From an uncultured Clostridium sp. (GTDB lineage Bacteria > Bacillota > Clostridia > TANB77 > CAG-508): a DNA stretch of 64,000 bases. Shown here piece after piece: positions 8,130-18,555 of the stretch (position 1 is its first letter; every line of letters begins with the position of its first letter). The position numbers were made by a program, and so were the translations under genes. Below the pieces are notes generated by a model. The model did not search any database and was not told where the DNA came from. It saw only the letters and a program-made list of their open reading frames with translations. Location of the stretch: contig CAOKFZ010000006.1 in the NCBI GenBank assembly GCA_948467875.1, forward strand, positions 1 through 64,000, given 5' to 3'.

Positions 8130-11100
8130 TTATTTGTCCTCCTTAAAGAAATTTATTTTTTTCATATAATTGATATATTTTTCAATATAATTTTCATCTA
8201 ATTTTGGCCACTCAAATCCCAAACGTTGCAAGAAAAATTGTGTTAAGTTAGAATTTAAGTCAACATCTTTTTCATAAATTAAATCATAATTTTCATTCAA
8301 ATCATTAATAATTCCTGATAAATCGTTTTGTGCTTCAGAATTGTCTAAAACTTTTTTTATCATGGATTTGAATTTTTTGGCTTCTACAAATTCTAGTTGA
8401 ATATTTTCATTATTTAAAATAGCAACAAAATCTTTTAAATACATCGAATGGTTATTATATAAATGATAAACTGAAAAGTCTTTTATGTTATTTTGCAAAA
8501 TATACACAATTGCTTTGGCACATAAATCAACGGGCGTAAATTCAAGAGGCAAAGCTTGCAAATAGTCTGGTATATTTTTTAAATGAATAAAACTTTTTAG
8601 TCGGTTTGCAAAAGCGTTTTCATCAGGATTAATTTGAAAAGTTCCATCTGAAAAACGATTTGTGATATTGCCAAGACGAATGATTTTTGCATTTAATCCA
8701 TCTACCATATTCGATAAAATAATTCGCTCTGCTTCAAATTTACTAGAAGTGTAACTATTATCTAACATTTGACCAATGTACAAATTGCCCTCTGAAAATT
8801 CGGTGCTCTCATATTTTTTGGAAGCAACATAAGTGGCATCAATATTGGAACTTTCTGAAACGCTCATGGTTGACGTGTGAAGCAATTTTTTATGGTTATT
8901 TTTGCAGTATTCGCAAAGTTTTTCAGTCAATTTGATATTAACATTTCTGAATTTTTTAATGTCTCCATAATGCTTAACCATAGCGGCGGAATTGATAACG
9001 ATTGAAATTTTTTGTGTAATTTCTTCAAAAGTTTCTACAGCTAGGCCAAAGTTTTCTTTTGTGATGTCGCCTTTTAAAATGATAATTCTGTCGTCAATAA
9101 AGTTATCGAGTTCATTGCCAAAATAGAAATGCAAAGTGTCAATTAATCTATCTCGTGCAGATTTGTTATTTTTGTCTCGAATAATGCAGTAGGCTTTTCC
9201 TTCGTCCTGCTTGATAAAGTTATACAAAACATGACTTCCTACAAATCCGTTGCTGCCAAGCAAAAGAATATTGTTTTTGTGGTTATGTGAAATGTTGGCA
9301 TTTTTTAATGTTTGCAAATTATTTTTATCCAAAATTTTATTGATTTTTGTGTAATCAAAATCGTCTAAATGAGAAGTCGATTTTTCCAATTTAGTATTTT
9401 CTGATAAAGCACGTACAGTTGGATATTTAAACAAATTTGCATAAGGAATATTGATGTTGTGTGACAGCAAAGCAGTTTTAAATTTGATGGCAATGAGCGA
9501 GTCAACGCCAACTTCAAAAATATTATCATCAATTCCAATTTGTGTATGCAAAAATTGGTTCCAAGTGTCGCAAAGCAAAGTTTGCAAATCATTTTCTGGC
9601 GCGACATAGGTTTGCTTTTCAGTTTTTGTAATTTTACGCTTATTCAATTCTCTTTTATTGATTTTTCCGTTTGGAGTAATTGGCATTTGGTCTAGTTTTA
9701 TAATATATTTTGGTACCATATAAAGTGGCAAAGATTTCGTTAATTCTTGGCGGATATTAGCCACATCAATTTCTGCATTGGAAGTGAAAAATCCTACCAA
9801 ATAATTATCGTTTTCGTCCTGTTTGTAAATGACAGCACTATTGTCAATTTGAGGAATTTCTAAAAATTTATTTTCGATTTCAGATAATTCCACACGAAGT
9901 CCACGAATTTTAATTTGAAAATCTTTTCTGCCAATATAATCAATTTCGCCGGCAGAATTCCATTTTCCAATATCGCCTGATTTGTAAAGCATGCCGTCTC
10001 CAAAAGGATTTTTGATGAAGGATTTTTTTGTCATTTCTGGGTTATTAATATAGCCTTTGGAAACACCGTCGCCACCAATACAAATTTCACCTTCAATTCC
10101 AATTGGGCACAAATTTAAGTCTTTATCTAATAAATAAATTTGTGTATTACAATTTGGTTTTCCAATATTTATGACACCATTATTTTCAATTTTTTTATTG
10201 GAACAACATGCTGTAATTTCGCTTGGCCCGTAGCCATTAAATATATTGGCATTGGTGTAATTTTTTAATTTAGCATAAAGTGTAGGTGTGAAACTTTCGC
10301 CACCAAGTTGTATAATTTTTAGCTTTTTTAAAGCAGGCGCAGTGGTTTCGTCATTGATTAGCAATTCAATTCTAGAAGGTGTTGTTAAAATAAAATCGAT
10401 GTTGTAATCTAAGATTAATTGGCTAATATATTGTGGTATTTTTTGTTGTTCTTCATTGGTTAAAATAACAGTTTTTCCAGTTAATAAAGGCACAAAATTT
10501 TCAACAATAAACATATCAAATGCGATAGAGCTAATGCTTAAAAATTTATCACAAGAATCGGTACCTAAAGTTTTCTGATAAATAAGGGCTAAATTTATAA
10601 TACCTTGACGTTTTAAGGTCACTCCTTTTGGGGTTCCCGTTGAGCCGGAAGTGTAAATAATTGAAAAAGTATCGTCAGCAGAGTTTTCGGCATGAGAATT
10701 TGCGGTATTGTAATATTGCAAGGTTTCTAAACTAAACTGGTAAATATTTTCATAGTCAATTTTTTTGACTTTAGAAGATGTAATCAGCAGTTTAGCGTTG
10801 GCGTTATTTAGCATAAATTCAATTCGATCTTTTGGCAAACTTGCATCAATTAGCATATAACCAGCACCTGCTTTTAAAACTCCTAGCATACAAATAATGG
10901 TTTCGATAGAACGAGGTAGCATTATTCCAACAATTTGGTTTGACTTGATACGATTAGCAAGCAAGTAGTTAGCAAGCTGATTTGCTTTTTCATTTAATTC
11001 TTGATAAGAAATGGTTTTGTCTTCAAAAATAATGGCAGTTTTATCAGGATTTTTTTCTACATTTTCTTCAAAAATAGTTTGCAAATTTTTTTGTGTATCA

Positions 11101-14100
11101 TAAGGCAATTGTGTGTCATTAAAATCCTGTAAAATTTGATTTTTTTCTTCTTCTGAAAGCATTTCAATATTGGCAATTTTTGTTGTAATATTGCTCGTTA
11201 CAGTTGTCAAAATTTTTAGGTAACGATTTGCTAAATTTTGAATAAATTCTTCGTCAAATAATTTGGTACAATATTCAAAACGAAGAGCAAAATTTTCTTT
11301 ATTTGGCACAATTTCTAGTGAAAAATCAAATTTTGAAATATGATTTTCTGCTGCGACAAAAGTGGTTTGGATGTCCTTGAAAGTTAAGGTTGGAGCACCC
11401 ATGTTTTGATAAATAAACATCGTGTCAAATAAAGGATTTCGGTTGGTATTTCTTTGTAAGTTTAATTTGTTCACAAGAAAATCAAAAGGATAATCTTGGT
11501 GTTCAAAAGCGTCTAAACACATTTTTTTGATGTGATTTAAAAAGGTTTTAAAAGACGAATTTGATTTTAAATTGGCACGTAAAGGAAGCGAATTAACAAA
11601 CATTCCAAAAACGTTTGAAAGTTCGGGCAAATTTCGTCCTGTGACAGGCGTGCCAATAATGATGTCTTCTTGGTTTGTGTACTTGTAAAGCAAAACATAA
11701 TAGCTTGCTAGCAAGAACATATAAGGCGTAATTCCTAAATCTTTTGATAATTTGGCAATTTTATTTTTTAGTTTTTTGTCAATTTCAAAATGGAAACTAT
11801 TTCCTTCAAAACTTTGTGTGACAGGTCTTTCAAAGGTAGTTGGCATATGTAAAACGGGTAATTCATCTTGAAATTGGTCAAGCCAAAATTTTTCGCTTTC
11901 TGTAAATTCAGATGACAAAAAATGTGCTTTTTCCCATTCAGAGAAATCTTTATAAGTAATTGGATTATCTTCTAAAGTGCGACCATTGTATAATTTTGAG
12001 AGTTCTTTCAGCAAAATAGTAATTGAAGAACCATCACTCATAGAGTGGTGCATGTCGACTAAAAGTGTTGCTGTTTGATTATTTTGTATCACAAGCGTAG
12101 CCCTAAATAAAGGGGCTTTTGCAAGGTTAAATGGTTGCACAAATTGTTTTAACAAATAATGTGTATTAGTGCTGGTACTGTTTTGTATTTCTAATTTGAA
12201 ATTGATATTTGGTGCTATTTTTTGTACAATATCGTTATTCTTAATTTCAAAATAAGTGCGTAGACTTTCATGTCTTTCAAATAAAGTTTCAAAACATGAT
12301 TTTAATTTATCAATGTCTGGAACATTGTTAAAAACAAGTGCTCCTGGACAATTGTAGAGCGTAGAGTCTTCTCCAGCTGCTTTGGAAGCATAAAAGATTC
12401 TTTTTTGTGCGGATGAAGCATCATAAAAATCTTGCATTTTTGCTTTCGAGATGGTTGTTTGAGGTATTTCGTAATTGGCAATATAATCCGATAAATCGGA
12501 AAGCACATGATGCTCAAAAATATCTTTTACAGATAGTTGTATTTTAAAAATATGGAATATTTTCAAGCATAAATTAATTGCACTAAGAGAGTCACCGCCA
12601 AGTTCAAAAAAGGAGTCATCAATGCTAATTTTTTCAATATGTAGATTTTTTGAAAAAAGTTCAACTAATTTTTTGTCAATATCATTTCGAGGTTCTAACA
12701 AATTTTTTTCAGTATTTGTAAGTGTTGGCATAGGCAACGCTTTTCTATCAATTTTGCCGTTTGGAGTTAAAGGAATTTTTTCTAATTTATAAAAGTAAGA
12801 TGGTATCATATAATTTGGTAATGTTTTTAAAAGGCAACATATAATATAATTTTTATCAATTTCATTATTTGAAGTATAATAACATATTAAATGCTTTTTT
12901 GAACTATCAGAAATGACAATAGAAGAATTAATTTCTGTAATAGAATTTAATTCATTTTCAATTTCACCTAATTCAATACGATATCCTCTTAATTTCATTT
13001 GAAAGTCAGTTCTTCCTAAATGAATAATTTCTCCATCATTTGTAAAATAAGCTAAATCATTTGTATTATAAATTCGTTCCTTTTCATTAAATGATGAATA
13101 GCAAAATTTTTCATCTGTTAATTCTTTTCTATTAAGGTATCCGCATGAAACACCTGCTCCACTAATATAAAGTTCACCTGGAACAAGAGGAGGCAATAAT
13201 TTTTTATGTTTGTCTAGTATATAGCATGTTGTATTAATAATTGGTTTGCCAACTGAAATTTTAGTAGAATTGGTAACATCTTTAAGAGTGGACCAGATGG
13301 TTGTTTCTGTTGGACCGTACATGTTATAAATTCTAGCATTAGAGACTTTACGAAGTTTTGTTAATAATATTTCTGATAATGCTTCACCTCCAACTAGTAT
13401 TTCAGTCATATTTTCTAAAAATGTACAATGTTGATTATTTTGTAAAAAATGATTAAATCTAGAAGGCGTTGTTTGAATCATATTAACGTTGTTTTTAAGA
13501 CAAAGTTTGTTTAATTGTTCAGGATTATCCTGCTCCATTTCATTAGCAAGAATTAGTTTCATTCCAGAAGAGAGACTGCACCATAATTCTAACCCAAAAA
13601 TATCGAAACAAATTGTAGTAACTGAAATCATAACCTTATTTGGAGTAAAATCAATTTCTTTTTTCATACCATAAATAAAATTTAATAAATTATGATGATT
13701 TAAAAGAACTCCTTTTGGTTTACCAGTAGAACCAGAAGTATATATTAAATATACAATATTGGCTAAATTTTGTAGAGTATTTAAGTTATTTTTTGGATAG
13801 AAAGTATATATATTATTTGTTAAATCAATGATAAGTTTTGGAATTGATATAGGAATTTTATTATTGGAATTGGTTAGTAACATTTTTGCATTACTATCCT
13901 TCAACATAAAGGCAATTCTATCTTGTGGATAATTTGGATCAATAGGGAGGTAAGCAGCTCCAACTTTTAGAATTGCAATTAATCCAATGATTAATTCAAG
14001 ACCTCTATTTAGACATATGCCTATAATTATTCCTGAATGAGCTCCCTTTTCTTTCAAATACCATGCTAATTGATTGGCTTTTGCATTTAATTCGCGATAA

Positions 14101-15545
14101 GTTAATTGTTGGTCTTCAAAAACAACGGCAACATTATCAGGTGTTTTTTCAACTTGTTCCTCAAATAAATCCACGACCGTTTTGTCTTTTGGATAATCTA
14201 CTGCAGTGTTATTAAATTCAACTAAAATTTTATGCTTTTCTTCAGGTGTAACAATTTCAATATCTTTTATTTCGATGGTATTATTTTTCAAAACTTGTTT
14301 GATTATATGCATGAAACGTTTGTGGATATTTTCAATATCAATATAAGCATATTTACTGGTTTTATAGTCATAAGAAATAGTCAAATTTTCAACTTCATTC
14401 ATTTGGTATAAATGTATATCGATGTCGTCAGCTGTGCAGCCGTTGAAAATCCAACGCGTATCATGTGAAATTTCACAGTCGTCACTAAAATGTGTTGTTT
14501 GGTAAGATAAAAGAATATTATATAAATTAGGAATGGAAGCATCTTGTTTTCTTAAATCCTCTAAAATATTTTGATAAGGGTACTTTTGATGACGAAGTAA
14601 TCCCATTGAATTCTTTGAAATAGAAGTGGCTAATTCTGTAAAAGTAGAATTGCTATCAAAAGTAACACGAAAAGGTGCTGTATTAATAAACATACCAGCA
14701 GTATTTTTTTCGGCAAAATTAGAACGATTTAAAATTGGTGTTCCAATAACAAAATCGTTTGTGTCATTAATTTTTGAAAGGTAGCTTGATAAAACTGCCA
14801 TAAAAAAATTAAAAACAGAAATAGAATGTTGTGTGCAATATTCTGTAATTTGTGCGAATTCTTTTTTGGCAACGACAAATGAACTTCGATTTCCTTCACA
14901 AGAAAAGTCGTTCGAAGTCTCCATAGTAGATGGAATTGAAACGGTATTTGGGACAGTTGAAAATTTTTCTGCCCAATATAATTTATCTTTTTCAAATTTG
15001 TTACTTGTAAAATATTTTTCTTCTGTTTGTAAATAATCAATATAAGACAATTTTAAATTCTGATTTTTATTTGTGTGATTTAATAAATTGCAATATTCTT
15101 GCATAGGTTGTGTACAAACAAAGCCAGAAGTCCAGCCATCAGCAATAAGGTGGTGCAATTTGAAAACATAACCACCATGATTGTTTGGAAATCTAAAAAT
15201 TGTAAATTGGAATAAAGATTCTTCAAAAATATTAATTGGCTGAGATAAAATTCTCTTGTCTAAAGCAGCAACGTCGTCTTCACTTTCTAAATCGACTACG
15301 TCAATATCAAATTCAGAAAAATCTTCAAAATACTGTTTTACGCCAGTTGAAGTTTGTTTTAGACGAATGCGAAAACTGTCATTGTATTTTACAAAATTTT
15401 GAATTGCTTTTTTTAACAAATCAAAATCTAAAGATTCGTGAACAGTAATGCCACCACCAATATTATTGATACTGCTTCCGCTATAAAATTGCTCTGTCAG
15501 TAAAATTGACTTTTGTGGTGCACTTAAAGGATATAATTTTTTCAT
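8130..15545 (-). CDS. Two-module non-ribosomal peptide synthetase, C-A-T-C-A-T-reductase
   Basis: About 2,471 residues from the ATG at 15545 (after GGGGGAAG). Domain order: C1 (HHLIADG near residue 131), A1 (YTSGSTGKPKG near 600), T1 (FFELGGDSLSA near 980), C2 (HHSMSDG near 1163), A2 (YTSGSTGTPKG near 1630), T2 (VGVDSL near 2010, Ser kept but first Gly changed), and a terminal thioester reductase (LLLGSNGFVGSHV near 2090, YTSSKFEAE for the catalytic Tyr). The leading C domain suggests N-acylation of the first residue. The reductase should release the dipeptide as an aldehyde, which could stay free or cyclise to an imine or pyrazinone. Gut Clostridia with this architecture are known to make protease-inhibiting peptide aldehydes. 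There is no phosphopantetheinyl transferase in the window. No in-frame CGG occurs. Confidence 0.93.
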   Translation of the reverse strand: MKKLYPLSAPQKSILLTEQFYSGSSINNIGGGITVHESLDFDLLKKAIQNFVKYNDSFRIRLKQTSTGVKQYFEDFSEFDIDVVDLESEDDVAALDKRILSQPINIFEESLFQFTIFRFPNNHGGYVFKLHHLIADGWTSGFVCTQPMQEYCNLLNHTNKNQNLKLSYIDYLQTEEKYFTSNKFEKDKLYWAEKFSTVPNTVSIPSTMETSNDFSCEGNRSSFVVAKKEFAQITEYCTQHSISVFNFFMAVLSSYLSKINDTNDFVIGTPILNRSNFAEKNTAGMFINTAPFRVTFDSNSTFTELATSISKNSMGLLRHQKYPYQNILEDLRKQDASIPNLYNILLSYQTTHFSDDCEISHDTRWIFNGCTADDIDIHLYQMNEVENLTISYDYKTSKYAYIDIENIHKRFMHIIKQVLKNNTIEIKDIEIVTPEEKHKILVEFNNTAVDYPKDKTVVDLFEEQVEKTPDNVAVVFEDQQLTYRELNAKANQLAWYLKEKGAHSGIIIGICLNRGLELIIGLIAILKVGAAYLPIDPNYPQDRIAFMLKDSNAKMLLTNSNNKIPISIPKLIIDLTNNIYTFYPKNNLNTLQNLANIVYLIYTSGSTGKPKGVLLNHHNLLNFIYGMKKEIDFTPNKVMISVTTICFDIFGLELWCSLSSGMKLILANEMEQDNPEQLNKLCLKNNVNMIQTTPSRFNHFLQNNQHCTFLENMTEILVGGEALSEILLTKLRKVSNARIYNMYGPTETTIWSTLKDVTNSTKISVGKPIINTTCYILDKHKKLLPPLVPGELYISGAGVSCGYLNRKELTDEKFCYSSFNEKERIYNTNDLAYFTNDGEIIHLGRTDFQMKLRGYRIELGEIENELNSITEINSSIVISDSSKKHLICYYTSNNEIDKNYIICCLLKTLPNYMIPSYFYKLEKIPLTPNGKIDRKALPMPTLTNTEKNLLEPRNDIDKKLVELFSKNLHIEKISIDDSFFELGGDSLSAINLCLKIFHIFKIQLSVKDIFEHHVLSDLSDYIANYEIPQTTISKAKMQDFYDASSAQKRIFYASKAAGEDSTLYNCPGALVFNNVPDIDKLKSCFETLFERHESLRTYFEIKNNDIVQKIAPNINFKLEIQNSTSTNTHYLLKQFVQPFNLAKAPLFRATLVIQNNQTATLLVDMHHSMSDGSSITILLKELSKLYNGRTLEDNPITYKDFSEWEKAHFLSSEFTESEKFWLDQFQDELPVLHMPTTFERPVTQSFEGNSFHFEIDKKLKNKIAKLSKDLGITPYMFLLASYYVLLYKYTNQEDIIIGTPVTGRNLPELSNVFGMFVNSLPLRANLKSNSSFKTFLNHIKKMCLDAFEHQDYPFDFLVNKLNLQRNTNRNPLFDTMFIYQNMGAPTLTFKDIQTTFVAAENHISKFDFSLEIVPNKENFALRFEYCTKLFDEEFIQNLANRYLKILTTVTSNITTKIANIEMLSEEEKNQILQDFNDTQLPYDTQKNLQTIFEENVEKNPDKTAIIFEDKTISYQELNEKANQLANYLLANRIKSNQIVGIMLPRSIETIICMLGVLKAGAGYMLIDASLPKDRIEFMLNNANAKLLITSSKVKKIDYENIYQFSLETLQYYNTANSHAENSADDTFSIIYTSGSTGTPKGVTLKRQGIINLALIYQKTLGTDSCDKFLSISSIAFDMFIVENFVPLLTGKTVILTNEEQQKIPQYISQLILDYNIDFILTTPSRIELLINDETTAPALKKLKIIQLGGESFTPTLYAKLKNYTNANIFNGYGPSEITACCSNKKIENNGVINIGKPNCNTQIYLLDKDLNLCPIGIEGEICIGGDGVSKGYINNPEMTKKSFIKNPFGDGMLYKSGDIGKWNSAGEIDYIGRKDFQIKIRGLRVELSEIENKFLEIPQIDNSAVIYKQDENDNYLVGFFTSNAEIDVANIRQELTKSLPLYMVPKYIIKLDQMPITPNGKINKRELNKRKITKTEKQTYVAPENDLQTLLCDTWNQFLHTQIGIDDNIFEVGVDSLIAIKFKTALLSHNINIPYANLFKYPTVRALSENTKLEKSTSHLDDFDYTKINKILDKNNLQTLKNANISHNHKNNILLLGSNGFVGSHVLYNFIKQDEGKAYCIIRDKNNKSARDRLIDTLHFYFGNELDNFIDDRIIILKGDITKENFGLAVETFEEITQKISIVINSAAMVKHYGDIKKFRNVNIKLTEKLCEYCKNNHKKLLHTSTMSVSESSNIDATYVASKKYESTEFSEGNLYIGQMLDNSYTSSKFEAERIILSNMVDGLNAKIIRLGNITNRFSDGTFQINPDENAFANRLKSFIHLKNIPDYLQALPLEFTPVDLCAKAIVYILQNNIKDFSVYHLYNNHSMYLKDFVAILNNENIQLEFVEAKKFKSMIKKVLDNSEAQNDLSGIINDLNENYDLIYEKDVDLNSNLTQFFLQRLGFEWPKLDENYIEKYINYMKKINFFKEDK

Positions 15546-15683
15546 TTCAACTTCCCCCAATGATAAATTTACATCTATCATATATAAAAAATGACAAAAA
15601 ATCAAGCTAATTATGAAAAATATTTTAAATAGGTATGAAAAACCAAAATTTGGAAAAAATAATTCCACAAGGAGGCTGAAATT

Positions 15684-16817
15684 ATGTATTATGAAGAAAA
15701 AAAGAAAAATAAAGAAAAGTTGATTTTATACAGTTTTATGATTATCATTATTGCATTATTGCTAGTTTTAATATTAAAAACAAGTGTGAGTAACTATACT
15801 ACAAGTGTAGATGAATATAGCGCAGAGAAAATAAATTTTAGTGAAAATGTGATAACAGAAAATAAATCATTAGAAAAGAAAATTATGGTAGATAATATCC
15901 AAAATTCAGTGAATGCCATTGTTGGAATTTCAAAATTGAAACAAAGCGGAAGTTCTATATTTGTAGATAATGCTGAGCAAAAACTAGGATTGGGGAGTGG
16001 CGTTTTGATTACGGATAATGGTTATATTTTGACCAATCAGCATGTAGCAGGGAATAAATATAGCAACTGTTATGTAACTTTAGAAGATGGAAAAATTTAT
16101 GACGGAAATGTTGTTTGGGCAGATAGCAACATTGATTTGGCGATTGTGAAAATCAATAAGAGTAACTTGGAATATTTGCAATTAGGCGATTCAGATGAAA
16201 TTCATTTGGCAGAAGACGTGTATGCGATAGGAAATCCACTTGGTATGGATTTTCAAAAAACAGTGACAAAAGGCATCATTAGCAGCCTAAATCGTACCAT
16301 TAAAATCGAAGGCGAAAATGAAAATGTCTATATGGAAGATTTAATCCAGACGGATGCTACAATTAATGAGGGAAATAGTGGTGGCGCATTGATTAACACA
16401 GATGGAAAATTAATTGGAATCAATTCAGTAAAAATCAGCAATGCAGAAGGAATTGGGTTTGCGGTTCCCGTGAATATTGTCAAACCAATTATTAATAAAT
16501 TTATGAATGAAGGAAAGTTTGAAGAGGCATGGCTTGGCATTTACGGCTATGATAAAGAGGCTATCAAATATTTGGATTCGGAGCTAGAAATTGAAAATGG
16601 AATTTACGTAGCGCAAGTGGCACCGAATGGTCCTTTGGTTAATTTAGATGTAAAAGAAGGGGATATTATTACCAAAATTGATGATACTCAAATCAGTAAA
16701 ATGAACGATTTGAAGAAATATATTTACAGTAAAAATCCAAAAGATGTAGTAAAATTGTATCTTCAGAGAAATGGCAAAGAAAGTGAAGTGGAAGTTGAAT
16801 TGGCAAGCAAACCATAA
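15684..16817 (+). CDS. Membrane-anchored HtrA/DegP-type serine protease
   Basis: 377 residues. N-terminal membrane anchor (about 12-32), a trypsin-like domain with His in TNQHVAG, Asp in NIDLAIVKI and Ser in EGNSGGAL, and one C-terminal PDZ domain (APNGPLVNLDVKEGDIITKI). Degrades or refolds damaged exported proteins outside the membrane. It is divergent from the NRPS across a 138-base gap. ATG at 15684 follows AAGGAGG. All CGG triplets are out of frame. Confidence 0.93.
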   Translation: MYYEEKKKNKEKLILYSFMIIIIALLLVLILKTSVSNYTTSVDEYSAEKINFSENVITENKSLEKKIMVDNIQNSVNAIVGISKLKQSGSSIFVDNAEQKLGLGSGVLITDNGYILTNQHVAGNKYSNCYVTLEDGKIYDGNVVWADSNIDLAIVKINKSNLEYLQLGDSDEIHLAEDVYAIGNPLGMDFQKTVTKGIISSLNRTIKIEGENENVYMEDLIQTDATINEGNSGGALINTDGKLIGINSVKISNAEGIGFAVPVNIVKPIINKFMNEGKFEEAWLGIYGYDKEAIKYLDSELEIENGIYVAQVAPNGPLVNLDVKEGDIITKIDDTQISKMNDLKKYIYSKNPKDVVKLYLQRNGKESEVEVELASKP

Positions 16818-16823
16818 TTCGTA

Positions 16824-16852
16824 TTGACATTTTGGTGTAAAAATATTATGAT
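16824..16852 (+). promoter_or_regulatory. Sigma-A type promoter
   Basis: TTGACA (16824-16829), 17-base spacer, TATGAT (16847-16852), directly after the HtrA stop and 32 bases before the next gene. Confidence 0.7.
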
Positions 16853-16883
16853 AAAGGCACATTATTAATAAAGGGGAAATAAA

Positions 16884-18555
16884 ATGGAACAAGAAAAAAT
16901 AAAGTCACCAGAACAATTTTGGCAGGGGATGAAAAATTTTTTCACAAAAGATAGAAAATTTATTGTGCTATTAACAATTATTTTAGGAATTATCACACAT
17001 TTTTTACTGCTTTCTAACTTAATTTGGAGCCCAGATGGTTTGCTAAATGGCATTCATTATACAGCGGGGCGGTTATGAAGCAAGCCTTGGGCGTTGGGGC
17101 ATTAATTTAATTGATTCGCTCCGCAACAATATTGCAATCCCATTCATCACAACATTGATTTCTATTTTGATGATGGGATTGATTAACGTAATGTTAGTTG
17201 AATTGTTTGAAATCAAAAATAAACTTTTTCAAATTTTAATCATTACAAGCGTCGTTGCTTCGCCAAGTTTGTGTATGGCGCTTTTGTATGCCTATACAGC
17301 TGATGCATATTTGTTTGCGATGCTTTTTTCGGTACTTACGCCATACGCCTTTTATTACATAAAAAACCAAAAACGAGGCATTTGTTTGGCAGGAATTTCG
17401 TTTATTTTCATGTTGTCCATTTATCAAAGTTATATGGGATTGACAATTGGGCTGATTTTAATGGTAAACATCAAAAAAATATTAACACAAGAAAAAACAA
17501 TGTTAGAAGTTATCAAAGACATTGCTCAAAAAGCGCTCATGTTAGTAATTTTTGCAATTTTGTATGCCACCATTACAGTGTTGTACTTAAAAATCAACCA
17601 CTTGACAATGTCAACCTACAAAGGAACCAACCAAATTGGGCTTGCTACAATCCTAACTTCAATTATTCCTTCCATCAAAAACGCATATATGGCATTTTTT
17701 AAGTACTTTTTTGCAGACGGCATTATCTTAAACAGAGCTTGGAAACGCGAAAAATTATATGCAATTTTCTTTGTGTTATTGGCGATTTCCATATTTATTT
17801 TATTGGTTAAACTATGGAAAAATAAACAAACCAAAAAAGATTTTTTTGCCAGAAGCGTTTTAGTATTGTTCTTAATTGCGTTATTGCCTGTGGCTTTAAA
17901 TATAGTGGTTATCATTGCTTCAGGAAACGAAATTTATTTTTTAATGGCAACCCAAATGCTTCTTATGATACCTTTTTCACTCATGATTTTTGAGCAATTG
18001 GGAAGCAAAAATAGTATTGTAAATTTGCTCAATTGGGCAACAAGTCTTGTTTTGATTGTCATTATGATAACTTATTTTTTGTCGATTGTAGTGACTTATC
18101 AAACAACGCAAATGACTTATGAGCAAGCTAAAAATGTTGCCAATCGCATTTTGGTTAGAATGGAAGAAACGCCAGGTTACCGTTCTGGAATGAACAAACT
18201 TTTTGCAGGCGTGATTGATGATGTGAACTTTCCGAAAACGTTAGATATTTATAATTTGGCAGTAACCAACAGTTTACGTTCATCGATTTTTCATGCGACT
18301 TATTGGGGGCAAGAAGCCACTTGGCGCAATTTTATGGAAGTATTTTGCGGGGTACGTATAAACTTTTGCGAAGATGATGAATATTACAACATCATTCATT
18401 CAGATGAATTTAAGCAAATGGACATTTTCCCGGGAGAAAATTCGGTCAAAATGATTCAAGATGTGATGGTGGTCAAATTTACGGAAACGCCAGCCAATCC
18501 GCCACCTTCAGAAAATTTGGTAAAACACGGAATTTATATTGAGGAGGAACTATGA
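16884..18555 (+). CDS. Polytopic GtrII-like glucosyltransferase; one +1 shift at CGG
   Basis: Corrected length 556 residues with about ten membrane helices, resembling the GtrII glucosyltransferase family that modifies surface polysaccharides from a lipid-linked sugar. The first frame ends at 17078 after ATA CAG-type sequence GCG GGG CGG TTA TGA. Skipping C at 17070 gives TAGGYEASLGRWGINLI, and the frame then stays open to 18555. The region before the site (LLSNLIWSPDGLLNGIHY) and after it together form the usual N-terminal helix and first outer loop. ATG at 16884 follows AAGGGGAA. Its stop overlaps the start of the epimerase gene. The family call is tentative; the frame correction is firm. 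Confidence 0.75.
17070..17072 (+). other. +1 frameshift site, CGG (GGG CGG TTA TGA)
   Basis: Codon 63 of the GtrII-like gene. Unshifted reading stops two codons later. Skipping C gives Gly-Tyr-Glu-Ala and a 490-codon open frame. Confidence 0.88.
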
